Shown here one piece after another: positions 23,958 through 34,341 of a stretch of DNA of 36,616 nt (within the stretch, counting starts at the first letter, position 1; each line of letters starts with the position of its first letter). A model generated the notes under the pieces. It saw only the letters and a program-made list of their open reading frames with translations, was not told the DNA's origin and did not search any database. The stretch is taken from positions 1-36,616 of the forward strand of contig JASLGG010000054.1 in NCBI GenBank assembly GCA_030150265.1, read 5' to 3'. The DNA comes from Protaetiibacter sp. (GTDB lineage: Bacteria; Actinomycetota; Actinomycetes; Actinomycetales; Microbacteriaceae). The translations under genes were made by a program, and so were the position numbers.

Positions 23958-23988
23958 GATGCTCTCTCCTTGTGTGTGCGGTGGCTGC

Positions 23989-25101
23989 TCAGGCGTGGAC
24001 GGCCTTGTCGCCCGCGACGATGCGCGTGGTGCCGCGCCCGGTGAGGCGCCAGTCGCCGGGGTCCTCGGCGAGGAGCTCCCGCACGCGCGGCGCCACGCGC
24101 TCCCCGAACAGCCGGATGCTCTGCGCCCGGAGCTCGCGGGGGAGCCGGTTCACGTCGTACTTCAGGTCGAAACGGGACAGGTGGTTCAGGCGGGCGATGC
24201 CGGCGATCTTCTGCGCCACCGTCTCGGGAGATCCGATGTAGAGCGCGCCCGTGGCGATCTCCTCGGCGTAGCGCTCCGCCGTCGGCGGGTAGAAGCCGCG
24301 CTCCTTGCTGACCTGGGTGACGACCGGCTCCCAGTACCGCCAGTATGCGGTGCGGGCCTCGTCGTCGGTCTCGGCGATGAAGCCGAGCGAGTGCTGCGCG
24401 ATCGGCAGCTCGGGCAGCCCGAGCGCGTCGAGCGCCCGCAGGTAGAGCTCGGCGTGCCCGGCGAAGCGCTCGGGGCGTCCGCCGATGATCGCTATCATGA
24501 GCGGGAGGTTGTTCTTCGCGGCCCGCACGACGGAGTCGGGGCTGCCGCCGATGCCGATCCAGGCGGGGATGCCGCCCTCCGGCATCCGGGGATGCAGCCG
24601 CACGCCGTCGAGCGGGGTGCGGTGCTTTCCGGACCAGGTGACGCGGTCCTCCCGCATCAGCCGGAGGAACAGCTCGAGCTTCTCCTCGAAGAGCTCCTCG
24701 TACTGGGCGATGTCGTAGCCGAACAGCGGGAACGACTCGATCGCGGAGGCACGGCCGAGCACGAGCTGGGTGCGCCCGTTCGAGATCGCGTCGACGGTCG
24801 CGAACTCCTGGTACAGCCGCACCGGGTCCTGGGTGGAGAGCACGGTGACCGAGGTGCCGAGTCCGATCGTCGTGGTGGCCTGGGCGGCGGCCGCGAGCAC
24901 CACGGGGGTCGCGGAGTCGACCGACTCCTCTTTGTAGTGCTCGCCGACGCTGAAGACGTCGAGCCCGACGGACTCGGCGAGCTGCGCCTCCTCGACGAGC
25001 AGTCGCACCGATTCCGCGTCCGACATCACGCGGTCGCCGTCGGTGGCGACGTCGCCGAACGAGTTGAGCCCGAACTCGAAGCGTGTGGCCTGTTCCGTCA
25101 T
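23989..25101 (-). CDS. LLM-class (luciferase-like) flavin-dependent oxidoreductase
   Basis: A 370-residue TIM-barrel oxidoreductase of the bacterial luciferase/F420 superfamily: FEFGLNSFGD at the start, SVGEHYKEESVDSATPVV, LGTSVTVLSTQDPVRLYQEFATVD, GGIPAWIGIGGSP, and LYIGSPETVAQKI. It probably uses FMN or F420 to oxidise or reduce a small molecule. ATG 25101 is chosen; GTG 25110 is an alternative 9 bases upstream. It is divergent from a MarR-type gene, sharing a symmetric -10 element and two operator copies. Co-transcribed with the F420-reductase-like gene. Confidence 0.92.
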   Translation of the reverse strand: MTEQATRFEFGLNSFGDVATDGDRVMSDAESVRLLVEEAQLAESVGLDVFSVGEHYKEESVDSATPVVLAAAAQATTTIGLGTSVTVLSTQDPVRLYQEFATVDAISNGRTQLVLGRASAIESFPLFGYDIAQYEELFEEKLELFLRLMREDRVTWSGKHRTPLDGVRLHPRMPEGGIPAWIGIGGSPDSVVRAAKNNLPLMIAIIGGRPERFAGHAELYLRALDALGLPELPIAQHSLGFIAETDDEARTAYWRYWEPVVTQVSKERGFYPPTAERYAEEIATGALYIGSPETVAQKIAGIARLNHLSRFDLKYDVNRLPRELRAQSIRLFGERVAPRVRELLAEDPGDWRLTGRGTTRIVAGDKAVHA

Positions 25102-25138
25102 CGCTCTCACGACCTCTCCGCGTCTCCGGTCGTTCCGG

Positions 25139-25152
25139 ATTGACGTGTCAAT
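25139..25152. promoter_or_regulatory. MarR operator copy 1
   Basis: attgac-gt-gtcaat, perfect 6-bp inverted arms around 2 bases. It overlaps the expected start point of the minus-strand promoter (TAGTGT, 25164-25159). Confidence 0.75.
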
Positions 25153-25158
25153 GCTGCA

Positions 25159-25168
25159 ACACTAGAGT
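25159..25168. promoter_or_regulatory. Symmetric bidirectional -10 element between LLM and MarR genes
   Basis: ACACTAGAGT reads TAGAGT (25163-25168) on the plus strand and TAGTGT (25164-25159) on the minus strand, sharing T25163/A25164. Both transcripts carry leaders with GGGAGG- or GAGAGG-type ribosome sites. The two operator copies flank it. Confidence 0.6.
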
Positions 25169-25180
25169 TGAGGTGTCAAT
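25167..25180. promoter_or_regulatory. MarR operator copy 2
   Basis: gttgaggtgtcaat matches copy 1 at 12 of 14 positions in the same orientation, with centres 28 bases apart. It covers the expected start point of the MarR transcript. Confidence 0.7.
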
Positions 25181-25206
25181 TCCCACGGGATGAGCCGGGA
25201 GGCGAG

Positions 25207-25692
25207 ATGGACGACGAGCACCGCACGATGCCCACGCGCGAGCAGCTGCGGATCTGGCGCGACTACATCGAGACCTCCGAGGCGCTGCGCGCGCGCCTCG
25301 CGAGCCGCCTGCAGAGCGAGTCGTCGCTCTCCACCGGCGACTACCAGGTGCTGCTCGCCCTCACGGAGGCCGAGCAGCACACCCTGCGCTCCTCCGAGCT
25401 CGCCGCCCTCGCCGGCTGGGAGCGCAGCCGGCTGTCGCACCACCTGGGCCGCATGGAGCGGCGTGGCCTGATCCGGCGCGCGGCTTGCGTCGACGACCCG
25501 CACGGCGTCGACGTGACCGTGACCGACACCGGGCGGGAGGCGTTCCGCGCGGGATCGGTGCCGCACCTGCGGGCGGTGCGCGAGCTGTTCGTCGACGCGC
25601 TCAGCGCGGAGCAGCTCGGGCACGTGGCGCAGCTCACCGAGGCGCTCCGCCGGAACCTCGGCCTCGACGAGACCGCCCCTCCGGAGAGCTGA
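25207..25692 (+). CDS. MarR-family transcriptional regulator
   Basis: A 161-residue winged-helix regulator: STGDYQVLLALTEAEQHTLRSSELAALAGWERSRLSHHLGRM, then ERRGLIRRAACVDDPHGVDVTVTDTG as the wing. MarR proteins usually repress a divergent gene and release DNA on binding phenolic or oxidising ligands. ATG 25207 has GGGAGG (25197-25202) at correct spacing; the in-frame ATG at 25168 lies inside the promoter and operator and is rejected. Two copies of a palindromic site (25139, 25167) flank the shared promoter, so it probably controls itself and the LLM/F420-reductase operon. Confidence 0.92.
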   Translation: MDDEHRTMPTREQLRIWRDYIETSEALRARLASRLQSESSLSTGDYQVLLALTEAEQHTLRSSELAALAGWERSRLSHHLGRMERRGLIRRAACVDDPHGVDVTVTDTGREAFRAGSVPHLRAVRELFVDALSAEQLGHVAQLTEALRRNLGLDETAPPES

Positions 25693-25704
25693 GCCGCCGC
25701 CGGC

Positions 25705-26295
25705 TCAGCTCCGCGACGGGTCGCCGATGTGCCCCGGGGCGCCCGCCGCGAGCACGCGCTCCACGAAGGCGCCGTACTCCGCCATGTAGTGCGTGAGGAA
25801 CTCGCGCGTGGACGGGTCGGCCACCTCGCCGCCGCCCGGGAACACCTCCGGCGAGAAGCGGAGGTAGACCTCGGGCGAGTTGAGCTGCGGCGCGTCGAGG
25901 AAGCTCAGCACGCTGCGCATCGACGACTGCATCACCGCCGTGCCGATGGCGCCCGTGGAGGCCCCGACGATGCCCGTGGGCTTCCGGGCGAAGGAGTTGT
26001 CGCCGCGCGGGCGCGACCCCCAGTCGATCGCGTTCTTGAGGGCACCGGGGATCGAGCGGTTGTACTCCGGCGAGACGATCAGAAGACCGTCGGATGAGGC
26101 GACCGCGTCCTTGAACGCGCGTGCGGCATCCGGCATCTCGCCCTCGAGGTCGCGGTCGAACAGCGGCAGCCCGCCGATCGGCACCTCCGCGAACTCGAGC
26201 CGCGGCGGCGCGAGCGCGATGAGGCACTCCGCCAGCCGACGGTTGATCGAGTCGGGGGAGAGACTGCCGATGAGGTAGCCGATGCGGTAGCCCAT
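25705..26295 (-). CDS. NADPH-dependent FMN reductase
   Basis: A 196-residue flavodoxin-like reductase: IGYLIGSLSPDSINRRLA (5-22) is the FMN phosphate loop and SPEYNRSIPGALKNAIDW (75-92) the second flavin motif. It could supply reduced FMN or reduce quinones. The -10 box TAGCGT (minus strand 26307-26302) lies 6 bases before ATG 26295, and its TAG is at the same time the stop codon of the upstream COG4705 gene. It converges on the MarR gene with 12 bases between stops. Confidence 0.93.
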   Translation of the reverse strand: MGYRIGYLIGSLSPDSINRRLAECLIALAPPRLEFAEVPIGGLPLFDRDLEGEMPDAARAFKDAVASSDGLLIVSPEYNRSIPGALKNAIDWGSRPRGDNSFARKPTGIVGASTGAIGTAVMQSSMRSVLSFLDAPQLNSPEVYLRFSPEVFPGGGEVADPSTREFLTHYMAEYGAFVERVLAAGAPGHIGDPSRS

Positions 26296-26304
26296 AGCCC
26301 CACG

Positions 26305-27183
26305 CTAGGCCGATCGGTCTCCGAGCGGGAGAGGCGATCCGGCGCCGAGCCGCGCATCCGGCATCCGCCGCACGCGCACCAGGAACCACACGACGGCTGC
26401 CACGATGCACGTCGCGAAGACGATGCTCACCGGGATCGTGCCGAGTCCGAGGCCGCCGTTCTTCGTGGACTGGGACAGCAGGTCGCCGAGGGAGGCGCCG
26501 AGCGGGCGGGTGAGGATGTAGGCGATCCAGAAGGCGAGGACCGCGTTCAGCCGCAGGGCGAAGTGAGCGAACGCGACCAGCAGCACAGCGCTCAGGAAGA
26601 CGAGCGCGGAGAGCGCGTAGCCGAGGCTCAGCGCCTCGCCGAGGAGGTCGCCGCCGGAGGTGCCGAGCGCGAAGGTCACCAGGATCGCGGCCCAGTAGAA
26701 CGCCTCCCGTCGACGCGTGTTGATGGTGTGGATCGAGAGGGTGCGCTCCTGAAGCCACCACGCGGTGAACACCCCCGCGAGGAGCACCGCGAACAGCGCG
26801 GTGGTGACCCACAGCGGCACGCCGGCGACGTCGACCAGCATGTCGCTCGCGAGCGTGCCCGCCACCGAGATCAGCACGACCACGATCCAGTACCGCACCG
26901 GGTCGTAGGCGCGCGCGCGGAACTGGGCCACCAGCGAGAGCACCAGCAGGGCCGTCACGACCGCGGTGGTGACGCCCATGCCCCAGCCGAGCGTGCCCGA
27001 GAGCAGGTCGGCGCCTGTCTCGCCCACGGTCGTCGACATCATCTTGACGATCCAGAACAGCAGGGTGATCTCGGGCACCTTGTTGAGCATGGCGCGCGGG
27101 CCGGCCGGGATGCCGCCGAGGGCCGCCTCGGCGCCGGAGCGGGTGAGGCCGCGTGCGGCCTCACCCGGGGTTCCGACGGTCAC
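26305..27183 (-). CDS. COG4705-type polytopic membrane protein with four internal repeats
   Basis: A 292-residue membrane protein with about eight hydrophobic segments. The pattern [FY]W-x9-G-x4-D-[LM]-L occurs four times with identical internal spacing: W44/G54/D59, W99/G109/D114, W164/G174/D179 and W219/G229/D234. The repeats are 55, 65 and 55 residues apart, so the protein looks like a duplicated pair. Four membrane-embedded Asp suggest ion or proton handling, which is inference. GTG 27183 overlaps the preceding gene's stop (GTGA), and codons 1-31 have GC-rich third positions. ATG 27090, where homology begins (MLNKVPEI), is the alternative start. Confidence 0.85.
   Translation of the reverse strand: MTVGTPGEAARGLTRSGAEAALGGIPAGPRAMLNKVPEITLLFWIVKMMSTTVGETGADLLSGTLGWGMGVTTAVVTALLVLSLVAQFRARAYDPVRYWIVVVLISVAGTLASDMLVDVAGVPLWVTTALFAVLLAGVFTAWWLQERTLSIHTINTRRREAFYWAAILVTFALGTSGGDLLGEALSLGYALSALVFLSAVLLVAFAHFALRLNAVLAFWIAYILTRPLGASLGDLLSQSTKNGGLGLGTIPVSIVFATCIVAAVVWFLVRVRRMPDARLGAGSPLPLGDRSA
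27140..27167 (-). other. 13-bp hairpin at the start of the COG4705 gene
   Basis: gggtgaggccgc (27141-27152) and gcggcctcaccc (27155-27166), extended by the pair 27140/27167, form a perfect stem with a 2-base gap. It falls within the first 31 codons if GTG 27183 is the start, or in the intergenic space if ATG 27090 is. It could restrict expression of the membrane protein relative to the exported protein. No T-tract. Confidence 0.5.
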
Positions 27184-27494
27184 CGCGAGGACCCCGCGTC
27201 GTCGGCCGTCTCGCCGTCGGCGGTGCCGTCCTCGTGGTCCACGGCTCCGCCCGCGTCGTCGGCCGTCTCGGTGTCGGCGCCCTCGTTCGCGTCGGCCTGC
27301 TCCGTTCCCGGCGCCTCGGTGGCGTCGTCCGCGGTCTCGCCGTCGGCCGTGCCGTCCTCGTGCCCGGATGCCGGAGCCGCCGGATGCGTCGTCACGGCAT
27401 CCGCGATCGCGGGGCCGGCGAGCACCGCAGCGCCGCCGAGCGAGAGCAGAAGCGCGGCACCCGAGGCGATGGCGTAACGCGTGCGCTTGTCCAT
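27180..27494 (-). CDS. Small acidic secreted protein with duplicated 14-residue motif
   Basis: A 104-residue protein. Residues 1-31 are a signal peptide (MDKRTRYAIASGAALLLSLG, then a likely cut after GPAIA). The mature 73 residues are almost only Asp, Glu, Ala, Gly, Thr and His, with no hydrophobic core, so they are disordered and strongly acidic. HEDGTADGETADDA occurs exactly twice (45-58 and 87-100). It may bind cations outside the membrane. ATG 27494 has an AAGGAA ribosome site. It is coupled to the COG4705 membrane gene and preceded by its own promoter. Confidence 0.82.
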   Translation of the reverse strand: MDKRTRYAIASGAALLLSLGGAAVLAGPAIADAVTTHPAAPASGHEDGTADGETADDATEAPGTEQADANEGADTETADDAGGAVDHEDGTADGETADDAGSSR

Positions 27495-27537
27495 GGTGTG
27501 TTCCTTCCCTCCGCCGCGGTCGCGACGGTCGTGGTTC

Positions 27538-27568
27538 ACGCTAGGGAGGGCATCGTGACGGGACGATG
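27538..27568 (-). promoter_or_regulatory. Promoter and inverted-repeat operator of the acidic exported protein operon
   Basis: Minus-strand -10 box TAGCGT at 27543-27538, giving a leader of about 37 bases. Upstream, catcgt (27551-27556) and acgatg (27563-27568) are perfect inverted arms over 6 bases, sitting where the -35 region should be. CGTCA also repeats with 11-bp spacing there, a layout typical of OmpR-class binding sites. Confidence 0.55.
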
Positions 27569-27588
27569 ACGCGGTTCTGGGAAGGCGC

Positions 27589-28514
27589 TCAGCCCTCGGG
27601 GACGCACGGGAGCTCGAGCGTGACGGCGGTGCCACGGCCGGGCGCGCTCTGCAGGGAGGCGCGACCGCCGTGCAGCTCGGCGATCCGGCGCACGATCGAG
27701 AGCCCGATGCCCCGCCCCGGCGTGCTGCGCGCCGCATCCGCCCGCCAGAAGCGGTCGAAGGCGCGCGCCGCGTGCTCGGGCGGCATCCCTGGTCCCTCGT
27801 CGGCGACCGTGATGCGCGCGATGTCGCCGGTCCGCTCGATCAGCAGCTCGATGGGGGCGGCGGCGGGGGAGAACTTGCCCGCGTTCTCGAGCAGGTTCGC
27901 GACCGCGCGCACGAGCAGCTCCGGCGATCCGGCGAGCTCGCCGGCGCCGTGCACGCGCAGAGCCACGCGGGGGCGCAGCTCGGGGGCCACAGCCAGCACG
28001 GCGCGCTCGCCGAGCCGTGCGAGCCCGATGCGCTCACCGGGACCGAGGGGCTCCTCGCGGGCGAGCAGCAGCAGGTCGTCGGTGAGGCCGGAGAGCTCGC
28101 CGAGGGCGGCGAGGGCCGCGTCGATCGCGGCGCGATACGCCTCCGGATCGCGGGGCCGCATCCGCGCCAGCTCCAGCTCGCCCTGGGCGACGGCGATGGG
28201 TGTGCGCAGCTCGTGGGAGGCATCGTCGACGAAGCGCTGCTGGGCCTCGAGGTTGCGCCGCACCGGGTGCAGGGTACGGCGGGCGAGCAGGTAGGCGGCC
28301 GGAGGAACGAGCACCACGAGCGCGCCGAAGCACACCAGGAGGCCCATGCGCAGGGTGGCGTTCGCCTGGATGATCGCCGCCTCCGACGCCTCGGGCAGCT
28401 CGAGGTCGAACGCCACCTGCGCGTAGAGTGCGACGCCGAGGCCGAAGAGCGCCATGACCCCCAGCAGCACGAGCGAGTACTGCACGGTGAGGCGGAGCGC
28501 GGCCCGGCGGACGA

Positions 28515-28518
<4 letters not shown>
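27589..28518 (-). CDS. Membrane sensor histidine kinase
   Basis: A 309-residue kinase with two membrane helices (about 13-35 and 57-80) enclosing an extracytoplasmic loop of only about 20 residues (FDLELPEASEAAIIQANATL). His102 in SHELRTP is the phosphorylation site. The ATP domain shows NLLENAG (208-214), DEGPGM (240-245) and GRGIGLSIV (268-276). The short loop argues against a large external ligand; sensing through membrane, envelope or a partner protein is more likely. ATG 28518 overlaps the response regulator stop (ATGA). Confidence 0.95.
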
Positions 28519-29195
<677 letters not shown>

Positions 29196-29303
29196 CGGAT
29201 CAGGATAGGCGGCGGACGAGTGCGTCGACGCGCGCGAGGCCGGGAACCGCGTCGCCGGGCCCGGCGTCTACGCTGTGCACGCACCACGGATCGGAGGGCG
29301 TCC

Positions 29304-30062
29304 ATGCGTCTGGAGAACAAGAGGGCCATCGTCACGGGAGGCGCGGGCGGCATCGGCCGGGCCACCTGCCTCGCCATGGCGGCGGAGGGGGCGGCCGTCG
29401 CCGTCGTCGACCTGGACGCCGAGGCGGCCGAGCGGGTCGCCGACGAGATCCGGGCCGCGGGCGGCGCCGCGATCGCGATCGTCGCCGACGTCTCGCGCGA
29501 GGACGACATCCGCCGCGTCGTCGAGACGACGCTCGCCGAACTCGGCGGCATCGAGGTGGTGTTCAACAACGCGGGCATCATCCGGCGCACCACCGTGCTC
29601 GAGATCGACGTCGACGAGTGGGATCTCGTGTTCGGGGTCAACGTGAGGTCGATCTTCCTGATGTGCAAGCACGTCGTGCCGGTGATGGCGGCGGCGGGCG
29701 GCGGCTCGATCGTCAACACCGGGTCGGGCTGGGGCCTGAAGGGCGGCGGCCGCGCGGTCTCGTACTGCGCCTCGAAGGGCGCCGTGGTGAACCTGACCCG
29801 CGCGCTCGCGATCGACCACGGCCCGCAGGGCATCCGGGTCAACTCGGTGAACCCCGGCGACGTGAACACCGGGATGCTGCGCGACGAGGCCCGTCAGCTC
29901 GCCCAGGACGCCGACGCCTTCCTCGCCGAGGCCGCCGACCGCCCGCTCGGGCGGATGGGGGAGCCGGCCGAGATCGCGGCGGCCGTCGTGTGGCTCGCGA
30001 GCGACGAGTCGAGCTATGTGACGGGGTCCGCCCTCGTCGTGGACGGCGGCGGCATCGCCTGA
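29304..30062 (+). CDS. Short-chain dehydrogenase/reductase (SDR)
   Basis: A 252-residue classical SDR. TGGAGGIGRA binds NAD(P); D35-region VVDLD suggests NAD preference. NNAGIIRR, the serine in NTGSGWG, and SYCASK supply the Asn-Ser-Tyr-Lys catalytic set. The C-terminus RPLGRMGEPAEIAAAVVWLAS and VVDGGGIA is typical. Substrate not predictable. ATG 29304 has GGAGGG (29293-29298) and a -10 box TACGCT (29267-29272), giving a leader of about 25 bases. Divergent from the response regulator. Confidence 0.94.
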   Translation: MRLENKRAIVTGGAGGIGRATCLAMAAEGAAVAVVDLDAEAAERVADEIRAAGGAAIAIVADVSREDDIRRVVETTLAELGGIEVVFNNAGIIRRTTVLEIDVDEWDLVFGVNVRSIFLMCKHVVPVMAAAGGGSIVNTGSGWGLKGGGRAVSYCASKGAVVNLTRALAIDHGPQGIRVNSVNPGDVNTGMLRDEARQLAQDADAFLAEAADRPLGRMGEPAEIAAAVVWLASDESSYVTGSALVVDGGGIA

Positions 30063-30122
30063 GCGGCTCCCGGCGGCGTGGTCGGTTCGCGTCGCGCCGC
30101 CGCGGAAGGCAGACTCGTACTC

Positions 30123-31178
30123 ATGTCCGACACGCAGCCCGGCGCCGCCGGCGACCAGATCCCGCCCGTCCCGCCCGCACCGGGAGTCGAGGTCCCGCCG
30201 ATCCCGCAGGCGCCCGACGCCGCGGCTCCTGTCGCGCCCGCCGCTCCTGTCGCGCCCGCGAATCCCTACGCGACCGCGCCGCAGAACCCCTACGCCGCGA
30301 ACCCGTACGCGGCCCAGAACCCGTACGCCGCCCAGAACCCCTATGCGGCCCAGAACCCCTATGCGGCGCCCGGCGTGCCGGCCTACGCCGCCGCCCCGGC
30401 CGGGCCCTCGCGGTTCAACGTCCCCGGCCTCATCTCGGTGATCCTGGGTGGCGTCGCGTTCCTCTTCGGCATCACGATCGGGTGGATCCCGTTCGTCGGC
30501 GCGGTCTTCGTGCTGTTCGCCCTCGTCGGCACGGTGCTCGGCATCGTGGGCCTCATCATCAAGAACAAGGCGAAGGGCCTCGCGATCGCGGGCACCATCG
30601 TCTCGGGTGTCGCGCTGCTGGTGACCGCCGCGATCACGGCGCTCATGCTGTTCCTCGTGGCGAGCGTGCCGGACCACCTCGACGACTACCCCGTCGATCC
30701 GTCGATCCCGACCTTCACGGATGGCGAGGCGAGCACCGCAGACGGCCGCGGCTCGCAGGCCGACCCGGCGGCTCCGGGCGACGTGATCACCTTCACCGAC
30801 TACGAGGGCGCCGACGAGTGGCAGCTCGTGGTGGGCGAGCCGCAGTTCGACGCCACCGAGGCCGTGCTCGCCGCGGGCACGAACACGGCACCGGCGGACG
30901 GCAGCCGCTACGTGGTGGTGCCGGTCACCATCCGCTACGTCGGCGTCGGAGGCGGTTCGCCGTATGTGCTCGACTCGATCGTGCTCGGCTCCGACGGCGC
31001 GAGCTATTCGTCGAGCTTCGCCTCGTATCCGGGCGCGCTGTGGGAGACGCCGGAGCTCGACTCCGGCCAGGAGGCGTCGGTCAACCTCGTGTTCGAGATC
31101 CCGGTCGGCGCGGCCGAGGGCGGGCTGCTCTCGGTCAAGTCGTTCTGGGACGCCGAGGCCTTCATCGCGCTCGGCTGA
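30123..31178 (+). CDS. Membrane protein with NPYAAQ repeats and extracytoplasmic DUF4352-like domain
   Basis: A 351-residue protein. Residues 1-97 are Pro/Ala-rich and disordered, with five to six NPYAA(Q) repeats at about 47-82. Hydrophobic segments at about 100-122 and 124-145, then 150-180, resemble DUF4190. A polar linker leads to a beta-rich C-terminal domain (about 220-351) resembling DUF4352: SRYVVVPVTIRYVGVGG, then QEASVNLVFEIP. It is likely a membrane-anchored protein with an external Ig-like domain. ATG 30123 is 7 bases after CAGACT (30110-30115). Confidence 0.85.
   Translation: MSDTQPGAAGDQIPPVPPAPGVEVPPIPQAPDAAAPVAPAAPVAPANPYATAPQNPYAANPYAAQNPYAAQNPYAAQNPYAAPGVPAYAAAPAGPSRFNVPGLISVILGGVAFLFGITIGWIPFVGAVFVLFALVGTVLGIVGLIIKNKAKGLAIAGTIVSGVALLVTAAITALMLFLVASVPDHLDDYPVDPSIPTFTDGEASTADGRGSQADPAAPGDVITFTDYEGADEWQLVVGEPQFDATEAVLAAGTNTAPADGSRYVVVPVTIRYVGVGGGSPYVLDSIVLGSDGASYSSSFASYPGALWETPELDSGQEASVNLVFEIPVGAAEGGLLSVKSFWDAEAFIALG
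30261..30368 (+). repeat. In-frame 15/18-bp tandem repeats coding NPYAA(Q)
   Basis: Units begin aacccctacgccgcc or close variants; three consecutive copies have an exact 18-base period (NPYAAQ), preceded by degenerate 15- and 24-base units. Synonymous third-base differences show that the protein sequence is conserved more than the DNA. Copy number may vary between strains. Confidence 0.85.
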
Positions 31179-31196
31179 CGGCCGGGCGCCGCGGGG

Positions 31197-31838
31197 TCAG
31201 ACGTCGAGCGACTCGCCCGGCTCGAGCACCGCGTAGGAGCCGCCGCCCTGCTCGGTCGCCCACTTGAGGCGGTCGGAGGCCATGCTCTTCCCGGCGACCG
31301 ACAGCGTCATGTCGTGCACGGGGAACGCCTGGCGCGGTGCGACGGCGAGCACGTAGTCCATGGCGTCGCCGATCTTCAGCCACGGCGCCCCGATCGGCGC
31401 GGCCAGCAGCTCGACGGGCACGCCGGGCTCGGTGTACGAGTCGCCGCCGTAGTAGAAGGCGTCGTCGACGAGCACACCGAGGTTGTCGACCACCGGGATG
31501 GACGAGTGGATGACGTTGTGCCGCCCGCCGAAGAAGCGCAGCGTGAACGGCTCGGCCTCCACGGTGTCGCCCGCCTCGACGACGTGCACCTGGATACCGG
31601 ATGCGGCGGCGGCATCCGCGACGCCCTGCGGTCCGTAGATCGGGATGCCGGGGTTCATCTCGAGCAGGCCGCGCACCCGGTCGGGGGAGAGGTGGTCGGC
31701 GTGCTCGTGGGTGATGACGATCGCCACGACGCCGGATGTCTCGGGCAGGCTGGCGAGGAAGCTTCCGGGGTCGATCACGAGTCGAGCCGGGCCCTTCGCC
31801 ACGACCATGCAGGAGTGCTCGTACTTGGTGACGTTCAT
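31197..31838 (-). CDS. MBL-fold metallo-hydrolase (UlaG-like)
   Basis: A 213-residue metallo-beta-lactamase-fold protein. The zinc motif is THEHADHLS (H44, H46, D48, H49), with a further His in GGRHNVIH and Asp in YYGGDSY, and His in FPVHDMTLS. The start MNVTKYEHSCMVV resembles UlaG-like lactonases/nucleases; substrate unknown. TAGTGT (minus strand 31850-31845) lies 6 bases before ATG 31838, so it is probably leaderless. It is divergent from the csoR-like gene over 65 bases. Confidence 0.93.
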   Translation of the reverse strand: MNVTKYEHSCMVVAKGPARLVIDPGSFLASLPETSGVVAIVITHEHADHLSPDRVRGLLEMNPGIPIYGPQGVADAAAASGIQVHVVEAGDTVEAEPFTLRFFGGRHNVIHSSIPVVDNLGVLVDDAFYYGGDSYTEPGVPVELLAAPIGAPWLKIGDAMDYVLAVAPRQAFPVHDMTLSVAGKSMASDRLKWATEQGGGSYAVLEPGESLDV

Positions 31839-31878
31839 GTGCCGACACTAGACCTGTCGCCCGAGCCTGGCATCCGGA

Positions 31879-31893
31879 TACCCCTCGGGGGTA
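31879..31893. promoter_or_regulatory. CsoR-type operator
   Basis: tacccc-tcg-ggggta: perfect 6-bp inverted arms around 3 bases, resembling known GC-rich CsoR sites. Its last two bases overlap the -10 box TACCAT (31892-31897), which is 6 bases from ATG 31904. Binding would block the promoter of the regulator/ATPase operon. Confidence 0.78.
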
Positions 31894-31903
31894 CCATGGC
31901 GGC

Positions 31904-32184
31904 ATGATCGACGACATCAAGAAGCGCGCCCTGCACCGCGCCCGCATCCTCGAGGGCCAGCTGCGCGGGGTGGAGAGGATGATCGAGGACGAGGCGTACT
32001 GCATCGACATCATCACGCAGACCCTCGCCATCCAGAAGTCCCTCGGCAGCCTCAACAAGCTGCTCGTCGAGAACCACCTGCGCACCCACGTGTCGCACAT
32101 GTTCGACGAGGGCGGCGAGACGCGCGACAAGGCCGTCGACGAGCTGCTCGCGGTCTTCGAGCTGCAGCAGAACCGGGGCTCGTG

Positions 32185-32185
<1 letters not shown>
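31904..32185 (+). CDS. csoR: CsoR/RcnR-family metal-responsive repressor
   Basis: A 93-residue all-helical repressor of the DUF156 family: RARILEGQLRGVERMIEDEAYCIDI. The three metal positions are C33, H58 and H62 (Cys-His-His). Typical copper CsoR has Cys-His-Cys; RcnR (Ni/Co) has Cys-His-His plus an N-terminal His that is absent here. From memory, the Thermus CsoR also uses Cys-His-His, so copper remains plausible. The neighbouring P1B ATPase with a CPH motif favours copper. Leaderless start; operator at 31879-31893. Confidence 0.92.
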
Positions 32186-34338
<2,153 letters not shown>

Positions 34339-34341
34339 CGT

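Noticed and set aside
25168..25206. Upstream ATG as start of the MarR gene
   Set aside because: It lies inside the promoter and second operator; ATG 25207 has a proper ribosome site.
30261..30368. Possible CRISPR-like repeats
   Set aside because: The units are contiguous, in frame and lack spacers; they encode NPYAAQ.
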